Source: Aspergillus flavus
Lineage: Eukaryota; Ascomycota; Eurotiomycetes; Eurotiales; Aspergillaceae
DNA: 64,000 bases
Direction: 5' to 3'
NCBI RefSeq assembly: GCF_009017415.1
Contig: NC_092405.1
Span: 1,860,001 to 1,924,000 of the forward strand
This document shows positions 43,351 to 54,250 of the stretch, piece by piece (within the stretch, counting starts at the first letter, position 1; each line of letters starts with the position of its first letter). The position numbers were made by a program, and so were the translations under genes. The notes below the pieces were generated by a model, which saw only the letters and a program-made list of their open reading frames with translations, was not told the origin of the DNA and did not search any database.

Positions 43351-44334
43351 ATGCGCACCCTCGCGCTTCTAGCTATCCCTTTCCTTTCAAGTGCCATCCC
43401 CCTCCACCAGCCTAAAACCACCGAATCCGCACCCCTTCCACTGGTTATCTGGCATGGCCTCGGCGACGACTTCCAACGCGAAGGCCTCCTCTCCGTCGCC
43501 TCCCTCGCCGAGAAAACCAACCCAGGAACCTATGTTCACCTTATCCATCTCTCAGACACTGCCTCCGGTGATCGTCAAGCCACCTTCCTCGGCAACGTCA
43601 GTGAGCAAATCGACACCGTCTGCGCCCAACTCGCCTCCGACCGCATCCTCAGCACAGCCCCAGCAATCAACGCCCTCGGATTCTCCCAAGGCGGCCAGTT
43701 CCTCCGTGGCTACATCGAACGCTGCAACGTGCCGCCCGTCCACAACCTTGTCACCTTCGGCAGCCAGCATAACGGCATTGCCGAATTCCAAGAATGCGGC
43801 TGGGGCGACTGGATCTGCCGCGGTGCCGAGGCGCTCCTCCGGGCAGGACGTTGGTCGCCCTTCGTGCAGGGCCGGTTCGTTCCTGCACAGTATTTCCGCG
43901 ATCCGACCGAACTGGACGAGTACCTGGCCAGTAGCAATTTTCTTGCCGATGTGAATAATGAGCGTGAAGAGAAGAATGAGACATACCGGGAGAATCTGGG
44001 GCGCTTGAATAAGTTTGCGATGTATATGTTTGAAGAGGATCAGATGGTGCATCCGAAGGAAAGTGCGTGGTTTGGGGAGCTGGATGGGGAGACAGGGGAT
44101 GTTATCGGCGTGAGGGAGAGGGATATCTATAGGGAGGATTGGATTGGGTTAAAGAAGTTGGATGAGGAGGGGAGACTGGTTTTCAGGTCTGTTCCGGGGA
44201 AACATATGCAGTTGAGTGAAGAGGTTTTGGTTAATGTCTTTGGGGAGTTTTTTGGTCCGGTGGAGGTTGATGTTGATGTTGAGGGTGAGGGTGAGGTGCG
44301 GGGAAAGGCTTTGGTTAAGCAAATTGGGTACTGA
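43351..44334 (+). CDS. Palmitoyl-protein thioesterase (PPT1-like)
   Basis: Single exon of 327 residues, close to the family length. Residues 1-16 are a signal peptide (MRTLALLAIPFLSSAI). The enzyme removes fatty acyl groups from cysteines of lipidated proteins, normally in the vacuole/lysosome lumen. The domain begins PLPLVIWHGLGDD, where the GLGD loop follows the first strand as in human PPT1. The nucleophile Ser is in GFSQGGQFLRGY near residue 114. The Asp is likely in MYMFEEDQMVHPKESAWFG, and the His in VPGKHMQL near the end. VTFGSQHNGIAEFQEC is another family phrase. The C-terminus is extended by an acidic Val/Asp/Glu-rich tail and a short basic end. The 3' half switches to strongly G/T-ending codons compared with C-ending codons in the 5' half. 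Confidence 0.94.
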   Translation: MRTLALLAIPFLSSAIPLHQPKTTESAPLPLVIWHGLGDDFQREGLLSVASLAEKTNPGTYVHLIHLSDTASGDRQATFLGNVSEQIDTVCAQLASDRILSTAPAINALGFSQGGQFLRGYIERCNVPPVHNLVTFGSQHNGIAEFQECGWGDWICRGAEALLRAGRWSPFVQGRFVPAQYFRDPTELDEYLASSNFLADVNNEREEKNETYRENLGRLNKFAMYMFEEDQMVHPKESAWFGELDGETGDVIGVRERDIYREDWIGLKKLDEEGRLVFRSVPGKHMQLSEEVLVNVFGEFFGPVEVDVDVEGEGEVRGKALVKQIGY

Positions 44335-45200
44335 TATGTTTCTGGTTGTTTTTGATTTGGGCTTTTCAGTGGTTTCTTATATACCCCTTTGTATAATTGG
44401 AATTGGGTCCGTTGGATTAGGGTTGTTGGAAGAGTATTTTTAGGATATAGCGCATTCGTAAACTTTGGATAATACTAGTAGATGCAGAACTGTTGATGGA
44501 ACTGGAGCCAATAAGATCATTGTATTGCCAATAAAGAACTACTAGTGTACTTACATTGCAAGCAATGCGAGGTTAGCAGCAGCCTATCTGTGTATATATC
44601 AAGTTAGCGCTGTAATGTATATAACCAAAACTCCCCGTTAGCAGTACTCCATAGTGACCAAGCCAGTCTACACGTATCAAGGATACTCATTGGTGTCTTC
44701 CATCTATATACACAATTTTTCTTATCTAAGTAGCGTATCTTTTGGTTCCGAGGATATCTGGTAAGCTATTGCGGCTACTATATACAAATATCACAATGTC
44801 ATGGAACGATAAACCGCATATATTCACAGAAGCTAACTCAAACCACAGAAAGCACGCGAAACCTTTTGATGCAGACAAAAAAAGCATAGCTCGAGTGGGT
44901 AACCATAGGAAAGTCTATCAGATCATACGCCATTATCGAGGGAGATAAGTGAGATGGCAAAAGAAGGACAAGATTCGGACAAAAGGAAACCGAAAATGTA
45001 ATGCAGAACAGAAAAGAAGATGTAATGACGGGGGAAAAAAATTATAAGACAAAACTGAATATGTGCAGGTCAACAGAATGGTAGATAAGCAGCTGCTTCG
45101 CAACCATAACAAATGAAAGGTTAAATGAATGAAAGGTAAGAAGCGGGCATTCGAAAAGTGAAGTACACTAATATGACCGACATCTATAGGTGTATTACCA
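44335..45200. other. Convergent 3' intergenic region
   Basis: 866 bp between the thioesterase and EFR3 stops. It is AT-rich, with no supported feature. Confidence 0.5.
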
Positions 45201-48200
45201 TCAGTAGGGAGGGCGCCCAAGTCCTCCACTCACGCCTCGTCGCCCTGTATTGCTTCGGGCCTTCCGTCTGCTGCCCCTTGTCTCCGCGTCCGCTGGCGAC
45301 AGGAACCCGTCCAGTAGCTTTTGCACGTCAAGGCGAGCACTATCAATTTTCTCTGCATTCGGCTCAACACCGTCAGTGGCAGCCGCTGCCAGACCCGTGC
45401 TCGAACGACTTTTATCCCTACTGAGAGATCGACCAGGCGACGTACTAGGTGTCCCTGCCTTTCCGTTCGTGACAGAAGGTCGGCGAGGTCCGGGAGCAGT
45501 TGAAGGACGACTAGCCGAAACGGATCGCTGCCGACCATCCGTAAGACCTCCTTGAATAGATATAGACGGAGGGATAGGCGGTACAGGCGGAATATCATTA
45601 GTATCTGCCATGAAAGAGAGAGCCGAGGCCTTGGGGGTTTCTTCCCCATCGAGGGAGATCCGTCCACCTCTGGTAGACTGGGGCTTGACCGAGGCACCAT
45701 CGTCAAATTCGGACAGCGAATAGCCACTGACCATACTGTCACTACTGGAAGAGATAACACTTCGATTCGAGCCGTCAAGTCGACCCCTGAGCGGGCTCAT
45801 TCGCCGGGCCTTGCCTTCTTCATTGACAGAGAGGACCCGTCTCAATTCATTCACGTGGACCGGAGATTCTCTACTAGTGCTGATGAGTTGTGAGCCTGAT
45901 GAGTTGGGCACGCTCGTTCTTTGGGCATTCTGCAGACCAGCTGCAGATGCGTAAGCACTTTGTGGCACGGATGCGTTTGAACTTGCTGACGGAGAACTAG
46001 TACCGTTCTGATGGACATGATTGCGCATGACTAAGGTTCCGGTCCGCGATCTGCTCAGGGATTTGGCCTCGGCTCTTTCATTTTCAGCAGCTGCCAAGCA
46101 GGCTTCTCTTGACCATGGAGAAAGCATCTGCTCCCTGACCGCAGGAGGAAAAACGTTAGCCTTCGGTGTAGCTGCGGACGCCGACACGTGCGGCAGTACA
46201 GGAGCTGTGATGCTTCGCGGGGGAGATCCGACAGACCCCGGTGAGCTCGGAGGGCTGTGAGTAAGTAAAGTAATGAAAGAACCATAGGATGCTTCGATTC
46301 GTTGGATGAGTTCTTCACCGCCGTCAAACGGAATCAGGAGGCTTACGTCCTGAGCACCGCGGCCACTGGCCTGGACATTGCTGTTGTGGATAATCTTGTC
46401 GAGATTGACGGGTGGCAAGCGGATAGTCTCAAGCCAAACGCCGAGCTGTTGTCTTTTCTGAACTTCACTCTGGATTCCGTTGCCAATTCTAGAGGTGTCC
46501 AAGTCGAACTTTTCAGATAATGCCCACAGGTAGCCATAGACCAAACTTCCAATATTCACCAGCGCAGGGAAAGACTGGCCATCACCGGTAGTCATATTGT
46601 CCTGAAGTTTCAGCACCATAGGGAGTCCGAATCTCACAGCGTTCACTCCAAGATGCTTCACCAGGCTGACTAGGAGTAGATGAAGCAGCGTAATCTCGGA
46701 AACAGACGTCGGATGATCAGTCGCAAGGTCAAAGATAGTTAGATGGAGTAAGCGAAGGAAATTGGACTGCGCAATCAGAATCACCTTTTCCCTCTGGTTT
46801 CCGCTCATGCTGGCAGTGCGCTTTCCAGGCCTTTCCGTGGGGTCTGACAAGTCATTCTTGGCCGGTTGACTGGCCGGCCTGCCGGTTCTCTCCTTAACCT
46901 TAAGATCATCGGTAGATGTTTCCAGGTTCAGCCAAGTCAAAAAGGCATCGACATATGCATAACGAACATCCCTGTCAGGTTCACTCAAAAGCCACTGCGT
47001 ACCTTCCCATACATATAGGCCCACCTGATGTCTGGATTCTGTGGTTACTGTGAATCCTGGCCGCTTCGTGTTAGCAACGAGGAGAATGTTCTTGATGGCC
47101 CTGAGAGCTGTGATCTTTGCGTTAGGCAGGGAGAATGCTATTAGGCCATCCTCCCCAGAAGATATCATAGCACTGGCGCCTCCCAGAACATCAGACTGTG
47201 TTGGAGACGAGGTTATTGCCTGCTCGTTGCCTCTTGAAGGTCTGAAGCGAGTCAAGATCGTCCTGACCATGTCAACAACCTGCTCGCCATAGTAAATGTG
47301 CGTTGTGAGATTGCCAATACAATCCTGCAGGAGTGAGAGCACCTCTGTCCTTTTCACTGAAAGCTCTAAGGCGTTCGAATGCCCGTTTTGCTTCTCGTCT
47401 GGTGTCGATTTTCCAGCCCTCGAGGGTGATATCAAGAACGACATATGACGTAATAGGCCCAGTAAGACATCAATAACGCTAAGTCCAATCATATTCACAG
47501 GGGATTTTAACAGCCGATCAATCAGATAGGTGATAGCGAACGATTCGTCCAGAGACTCTTCTGTGGGTGGAATGTCGTGCAGAATATCCATAGCGGCCAC
47601 CAAAATAATGAAGCGAACTTGAACAGGACACCATTTGGCGATCAATTCAATCAACGACGTGGCCCAGCTGTCCTTGTGGTTATGACCTAGGCCGTTACCA
47701 GTTACCCGACTTTTGCGCAAGATGAAGTCCAGCACAACCTGAGTCGTGACACGAATCTGGCCGCGGCTGCTCCCGTTGACGACAATCTGTTCCAAGCACC
47801 GCAAAGCGAGCAATCTCATATCCATCTCCGCTTTTCGGTCCATATCAGCGGTGTTTTGAGCCGCCAATGACGCATCTCCCTCCACCGCGTCGACCGTTTC
47901 CACGGTGGCCGTGCTAACCCGGCGTCGGTGCGCGGTCTCTGATTCGTTCTTGTCCGCTTCGAGGAGCTTCAGTTCGAGAGAACCAACTAGATTATCTTCC
48001 GGGCTGTAGAGGTTTTCCAGAATGACCGGGAGGATGACGCGTATTGAATCTCCGCCATCCGCAGCCAAACCCGCTTCGGAACTGACCACACCTTTGATCG
48101 CCCTCAATCCTGCCGTCTTCCATCGAACCGTAAGCGGAGGACCCGCGGCGAGCTTCGATTGCGTAGAAGGGTCGCCCTCCGCAAAACCCGCATACGACCG

Positions 48201-48750
48201 TACCACTTCCCGGTACTGTGTAGCAAAATCCTGCTCGGCAGATAGTGCCGCCATATCTTGATGTCGGCAGAAGGTCTCGAAGGTCTCAATGGAATCCTCG
48301 ACCATGGAGATATCCTGCGAGCGTACGACCGTTTCGAGGACTGTCATGACCGACCGTGCGTAGATCGGCAAGTCGCGGGGCACTTTCTCGATGAGCGCGC
48401 TCAAGATCTGAAGCGTAACCTGCACATTCCTACAGCGCAACGACAATGTCAGCCGGCCTTCCACCGCAAATTCCCCAAGACTATGTGCCAATCTCATCCA
48501 TGACCTCTCGCTTGTCGTCCCCGTTGTAAACTCACCCTATCTTGCGGCGCCACACATCCCGAGCGGCTCTCTTCTCCAGAAAGGCGCCGACCTTTGTCAG
48601 CTTGCTGCGGCGGGTGCTCACATAGTAGAGCAGATAAGAGAGTTCACTCGAGTTCGGCTTGACCACCTGCACACCTTTCTGGTACTGTGGATAGCATTTC
48701 AATACCAGAACCTGATGTTTCGGTCTGCATTTCTGGCGTACACCCTCCAT
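45201..48750 (-). CDS. EFR3: EFR3, plasma-membrane scaffold for PI4-kinase
   Basis: Two exons: 48750-48536 and 48429-45201, with a 106-nt intron; 1147 residues in frame. The N-terminus reads MEGVRQKCRPKHQ, then VLVLKCYP, which matches the conserved start of Efr3 proteins with its basic patch and cysteines. LEKRAARDVWRRKIG joined across the intron to NVQVTLQILSALIEKVPRDL is the next conserved block. The first 650 residues are helical HEAT/ARM-like repeats, followed by a long Ser/Pro/Arg-rich disordered tail with many phospho-site-like motifs. Efr3 binds the plasma membrane and, with Ypp1, recruits Stt4 to make PI4P at ER-PM contact patches. The 1147-residue length agrees with filamentous-fungal homologues being longer than yeast Efr3 at the tail. 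Confidence 0.92.
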
Positions 48751-50091
48751 CGGCTAGGGTGCCCGGGGGAGGCTATTCAATGTCCGTGTTTGGGGTTTCA
48801 GCGGTAGAGGACGTCAGGCGCGATTCCGGAAAGTGCCAGGGGTAGTGGCTGGGAGATACAGAATCTAGTGGGTCAAAAAAAGAGTCTGGAACCGGACATG
48901 GAGTCGAGGTAATTGAATGGTTTAGTGTACGCGTCACAGCCACAGTGACGGTAGAAAACGAAGTCCAGGGCAAGATAGTCAAGTCACCAAGGGGTGGGGT
49001 CTGTCCATCGGATATATTAGGTAGTAGTCGCCAGCTATGTCGGGGCGGGTCGTCTGTACCAGGAACGAATGGTAAGTAAGGAGTGATACTGCGGTATTAC
49101 GGCAGTTCAAGCGTACTCATGGAATACGCAGCAGATGGATTACACAGAAGGGTATGTGCGTGTGGAAAGGGGAAGAAAGAAAGGACGAAAAGAAGAAAGA
49201 AGGATGGGAGTTTGTAATGACGGAGTTAAGAAAAGGAATCTGTCGGGAAAATCAGTCTGTTTCTCTCTGGCCCCGTGAGACTTGGCGATCGTCGTCCATT
49301 TAAGGAGTTTATTTTACCAGACCTACTGATGGATGGTATTTCTGGCATCTATTTGATTTTCTTTCTCTTTCTTTATTTTCTAAGCATTTTTATATTCAAT
49401 CATAATACTTGTCTTTCTTTTAATGAGGAAAGAAACAAAAAAATGAAGTAATGACCAACGTCATAACTAAATGAGCTCGTATTTACCTAGAACCAGACAA
49501 GTGTACACAACAACATTCAATACTGAATTTCTGAGAACATCTTACATCCCAAGGATAATCCCCTCCCAAATCCATACTACCGCCATGGGTCACAAGGCGC
49601 ACTCCTTTTATGCATGCATTCCCATGGTAGATAGATACGTACATGCACAACAATCACCCGTCGAATATTCGAAGATGCTCCCCGCACCTAGGGAAGATAC
49701 CGACCGAGAATCAAGCTACATTCCGAGCCATGCAGCTTAGGCATGGCGAGAACCCAAAAAGAACGCAATGCCACCTCGCAGGGCACAAATAGCCGACATT
49801 GACGAACTATTCAAGGAAAAGCGGGCGTACCTCGGTCACACATGACGCGCCGCGCCATCACGAAGCCAGCGGCATCAGTGCGTCCGGACCTCGATCGAAG
49901 CAACTTCGCGGGGAAGAAGCAAAAAGGGTTTGAGAAAACCCAATTCTTTTTACCCTCCGATGTAGATCCCCTGAGACTTCTCCGCCGCCCGCAACGATTT
50001 CCTTTTTAGGTTGTAGCCGAGCAGACCTATCGTAGAGTATCGAGAGAAGATGCCCGCGGCTCTTCTTCACAATCGTGTCTTAAAACCGAGC
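48751..50091. other. EFR3 promoter and MED31 3' region
   Basis: About 1.34 kb. A C/T-rich leader precedes EFR3 on the minus strand. A 90-codon open frame at 49471-49740 has no motif. Nothing else is supported. Confidence 0.5.
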
Positions 50092-50586
50092 TCAGGTCTT
50101 TGATTTATTACTATTCCCCGCTTCTTCCTGTTTCTCTTGTTCTTCCTTATCTTGTTCCCCCTCCTGTTCGGTGGTTGCGCCGCCTTCTTCGTTGCTAATG
50201 CCGGTCCCCGCCAGCCCTTCGATAACTTGGGGGCGAATGATATCGCGGCGGAATGTGTCTTCTTGGAGGAGTCGTAGCGCGCGGAGGGTGGCACCAGGAT
50301 GGGTTAGGAATTGAGCGTACTCGGGAGTTTTCCAGTAGGAGTAGAGGTATGCAAGGTACGCGGCGAAGGCCTGCGCGTCAGGATCCGCAGTGTCCTTGGT
50401 CGCGTCGCCTTCATCGCCAGCGTTGGAGATTCCCAGCAGATGGGGGTATGTGACTGCGAGGTGCGAGAGATAGTATGGGTTGGCCAGCGAGGAGACGAAC
50501 TCGAGCTCGAGAGTAAAACGTGGGTTTGTGAGAGTCGGCGGTGGGGGTTGTTCAGGATGACCGGTAGGTGGTTGTGGCTGGTCCAT
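50092..50586 (-). CDS. MED31: Mediator complex subunit 31 (Soh1)
   Basis: Single exon of 164 residues. Med31 is a small conserved subunit of the Mediator middle module, which links activators to RNA polymerase II. A Pro-rich N-terminus precedes the family core: [21 protein letters not shown], then [21 protein letters not shown] and [21 protein letters not shown]. The core is interrupted by an acidic insert of about 17 residues (from [11 protein letters not shown]) that many yeasts lack. The C-terminal 40 residues are Glu/Gln-rich and low-complexity. The ATG is the first in frame. Divergent from the alkaline phosphatase, with 1.56 kb between starts. Confidence 0.95.
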   Translation of the reverse strand: MDQPQPPTGHPEQPPPPTLTNPRFTLELEFVSSLANPYYLSHLAVTYPHLLGISNAGDEGDATKDTADPDAQAFAAYLAYLYSYWKTPEYAQFLTHPGATLRALRLLQEDTFRRDIIRPQVIEGLAGTGISNEEGGATTEQEGEQDKEEQEKQEEAGNSNKSKT

Positions 50587-51181
50587 GGCGTGGGATCAAT
50601 GAGTTTATCGGAACGCTGAGCGGAGGTAATTATAAAGGCAGTTGCAACGACTGTGAGCGATGGATTTGTTTATCGTAGAGAAATAGTGAAGGGTAACGGG
50701 AGAGGTATGGTCGGTAAGGTCGAAATAGTTTGTTGCTGTAGGAGAGTTGGAGATCAGACGTGATGACAGTGCTGTAGGCTAAGCTGTGAAGGGAAATGGC
50801 CGCGGTGCGACAAATAAATATTGTTTCATCTTCACTCCATCTATTCAACAGAGGCCCACTACTTTCTCCCCACTGTCCAGATTTGTGTGAAACCTAAGCT
50901 CGGATAGCAGAGTACAATACAATAATTATATTATTATAAGACATCACTAAATACTCTTAGATGGAGAGTATCAATATTCTCCACATAAGTTTATAATATA
51001 ACTACAACCTAATACCTGTTACAGATTCCGATCGGATCTCTCTTCCTGTAGATGTAAATGTACTCCGTATTCTTTATTTCATCACCTCTACTAATCGCGA
51101 AAATAATGTGGAAAGAAACCAACGTACATTATATGCCCACCTCTATCTAAATCTAGTGACTTTAAGTTATAGATGCCCCTG

Positions 51182-51195
51182 CACGTGGGCACGTG
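51182..51195. promoter_or_regulatory. Tandem CACGTG boxes (Pho4/NUC-1-type)
   Basis: Two CACGTG hexamers (51182-51187 and 51190-51195) with starts 8 bp apart. The first reads CACGTGGG, the high-affinity form for Pho4-type bHLH factors. They lie about 960 bp before the alkaline phosphatase ATG. Confidence 0.55.
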
Positions 51196-51700
51196 AGAGT
51201 GAGTGTGGTCTATGAATATATATCAGGGAATATATGCAACGAGTCAACGAACGAGGACCGAGTTTATAAGTTGGTGCCTGTCATTCGACCCCTAGACAAG
51301 GACAGTCGCTGCCTACTATCTCTAGACTAAACATTGTGAGATGTATGAGCGCCAGAATCAAGCCTGCCCTCGTCGAGGAACATGCCATATAGGTAAACCT
51401 TACTCCGGTGCCTGAGTCAAGCCTTGGCCATGCCCCTCTGATTCCTAACGCAGCCCTAGGGCAACCAATACAATTTCTTTACTAAATCCATTTAGAGAGT
51501 GAAGCTCGTATCTCTGCAATGGTTTCTCGCTTCGATGGAGTCCTGATATTAGATATTTAGTAATCCAATCCACTCGTTGTCCAACTACCTCTTCCAACCA
51601 TGGTCCACGGAAGCGTGAACGATGAATGACACCATTCTATGGCCCCCTCATCCGACCATAATCAAAGGAAACCATTCCATTATTTTCCCCAGAAACAGCC

Positions 51701-51706
51701 CACGTG
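51701..51706. promoter_or_regulatory. CACGTG box
   Basis: CACGTG about 445 bp before the alkaline phosphatase ATG, flanked as CCCACGTGCC. Confidence 0.5.
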
Positions 51707-51807
51707 CCCAGCCAGAACTTTGGCATGGTACACCTTGCCAAGCCACTCTTGGCTTGGCGGAAGACAAGGGCCGTCGTCCAAGCTTCCCATTGAACGCCCA
51801 GCTTCTG

Positions 51808-51813
51808 CACGTG
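51808..51813. promoter_or_regulatory. CACGTG box
   Basis: CACGTG about 335 bp before the alkaline phosphatase ATG, flanked as TGCACGTGTA. Confidence 0.5.
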
Positions 51814-52146
51814 TAGAAGATGGTGGATTCCGATTTGTCTACAGGACCCTAGCCAACGGTTCCCTGGTAGAATTCGCCAAGCACAAGGTACAAGGATTAG
51901 CAGTTTTCGAATGAGATTATCTCCCACGTAGTTTTAGCCCGCATCATTCCACCCAGTCAGAGATGCATGAAATGTACACAGGAGATGAGATAGCCATGCG
52001 AGGGTGGTATCTGGCCGTCGCATTCCCTTGGCATTCCACCTTTTAAAAAGGCGCGTTTCTCCCGCCTGGGAATTGATCTTCCCTTGTCCTTCAGCTGCAG
52101 GCCTCATTTTCTACTGCTGCCTTGAGGTCACATCATCTGCATCACG

Positions 52147-54250
52147 ATGAGGTTCCTCTCAATTGCAGGTGCGGCGCTCTTCGCTTCCAGCGCTGTTGCC
52201 CAAACTTACCAGCGCTTGGGTGGCTGTCCAACCTTGGGCTGCGTGTTCCCTCCTGACCAGTATGTCATTGGTTTTCTGATTGTCGTGACTTCAAGTTGGT
52301 GTGGTCAGCGGTTGTAGAACACTGGAGCTAATTGTTGTACTCCTGCTAGGGCGGATTTCCTCCCCGGACAGTACTTCGATATCCGCATAGAAGTCCACTC
52401 GCCCGTCAACGGCTCTGAAGCTCGCCAGGGCCAGCCTGATCCGGACTTCAAGTTCACTATCGCGAAGAAAGGTGAAGAGGGCGTTGCCGCGGCAGAATAT
52501 TTTGAGATCGATGAGCCGCAACTCGAGAGATGGAACTTTACCTGGTATGAAGGTATGTTCGGAACCGCCCCAATGGATAATAATATGGCATCGGCTAAGT
52601 GGTGTAGACCTGTTCGCGAAGGATGCCCAGAAACCCTCTCTCGTCAATGTCACTGCCAAGGCATACAGAAGGGTCGCTCTCCACGAGCCTGGTGAGTACG
52701 AGGCGACGTTGACCTATTACGGTCAAGAAAAGACGGTTGCCAACTGGCTGGTGCGCGACCTCCCTGAGAAGCGACGGGCAAAGAATGTCGTTCTCTTCAT
52801 CGGAGATGGCATGACAACTAATATGATCACGGCGGCTCGTTTAATCGCTCATCGTAGCATTAATGGCAAGTACTTGACCAAATTGCAATTGGACAAGTTC
52901 CCGGTCTTGGGCCATCAAATGACCCACTCGATGGACTCCTTCATCACGGACTCCGCCAACTCCGCCACGGCACTCTATACGGGCCACAAGACCACAGTGA
53001 ACGCTTTGAACGTCTATGTGGACTCGTCGAAAGATCCTTTCGATGACCCCAAATTCGAGACCATCTCCGAGATATTCCGCCGCCGGTACCCCGATGCCGG
53101 TATTGGAATCGTCTCGACCGCTTTCCTGGCTGACGCCACCCCTGCTGCCTTGGCTGCCCATACTCGGGACCGTGGCGAGTATGACCACGTTATTAGCGCC
53201 TACTATGAAGGGTTGACCAAGTATGAGTGGACGGACTGGGACGGTCCGGACGTCCTCCTCGGTGCCGGTGCGGAGAACTTCATTACCAGCGAAGACGCGC
53301 CTCGGGATTACTACAAACTGTTCTCCGAGAAGGAATACAGTATTAGCTGGAACAAGACCGCTCTGCAAGCTGCCCCGAATGACACCAAGGCCCTAGGAGT
53401 TTTCTCCACGTCCAACCTGGCTACTTGGCTCGATCGCAACGTCTACCAGGAGAACCTTCGCAACCAGAGCAACTATCCGGATGGCTCAAAGCGCGACGCA
53501 GAGGACCTTCCGGGACTGAAGGAGATGACCCTTAAGGCGATCGACGTATTGAACGCCCGGCACGAGGATGATGGCTGGTTCCTCATGTCGGAGGCCGCCA
53601 GCATCGACAAGCAGATGCACACCTTGGATTACGACCGGTCTCTGGGCGAACTGCTAGAGCTGGACGATACCGTGCGCGCCACGATCGAGAAGCTCAAAGC
53701 CCTTGGACAGCTGGAAGACACCCTTATCATTGTTACCGCTGACCACGGCCACGGATTCGACGTCACCGGCTCGGTTGACACCGAATACTTGAACGCACAG
53801 GAAGATGGTCGCGACAAGCGACGGGCTATCGGAACCTATCAGAATTCGGGACTCTCGCAGTACACCGTGCGCGGCCCTAACGCCTTGCGGTACTCGGAAG
53901 GGGTCCATTTCCCGGCCCGCTGGGATCCGCGCTACACTCTGCATGCCGGCGTGGTGGCGTTCCCCGACCACCAAGAGAATTATGAAGTGCACAAAGAGGG
54001 ACCGCGGAAGCCCGCGGTGAAGCGCAGTGGATCCGACGGCTACTTTGCCAACTACAAGGACGCAGTGACTGGGTTCCTGATCAACGGCACTCTACCCGTC
54101 GATGCGGACCAGGGCGTGCACTCGTTGACGGATGTACCGGTGTTTGCGCAGGGCCCTTGCCAGGAGCTGTTTGGTGGCGTGTACAGCTCGGTAGACATCT
54201 TCTTTAACATGGCCGAGTGTCTCGGGTTAGCCGACCATGGAAAGAATTAA
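52147..54250 (+). CDS. Secreted alkaline phosphatase (PF00245-type)
   Basis: Exons are 52147-52259, 52350-52552 and 52608-54250 (introns 90 and 55 nt), giving 652 residues in frame. Residues 1-18 form a signal peptide (MRFLSIAGAALFASSAVA). About 110 residues follow that look like a beta-rich leader domain (PGQYFDIRIEVHSP, then GEYEATLTYYG). The phosphatase domain begins near residue 128 with KNVVLFIGDGM (metal Asp). The phospho-Ser lies in TDSANSATALYTGHK. Other metal ligands are in FLMSEAASIDKQMHTLD and VTADHGHGFD. Several N-glycosylation sequons are present. The enzyme hydrolyses phosphate monoesters at alkaline pH outside the cell or at the surface. No C-terminal GPI signal or transmembrane helix is seen. 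Four CACGTG boxes upstream suggest phosphate control. Confidence 0.94.

Larger units (their letters stand above)
50587..52146. other. Divergent promoter region of MED31 and alkaline phosphatase
   Basis: 1.56 kb with four CACGTG boxes (51182-51187, 51190-51195, 51701-51706, 51808-51813) and a TACTCCGTA at 51061-51069. The last 100 bp contain a CTTTTAAAAAGG-like TATA region. No gene is supported inside it. Confidence 0.6.

Noticed and set aside
49471..49740. 90-codon open frame between EFR3 and MED31
   Set aside because: No motif and poor composition; lies in AT-rich upstream DNA.
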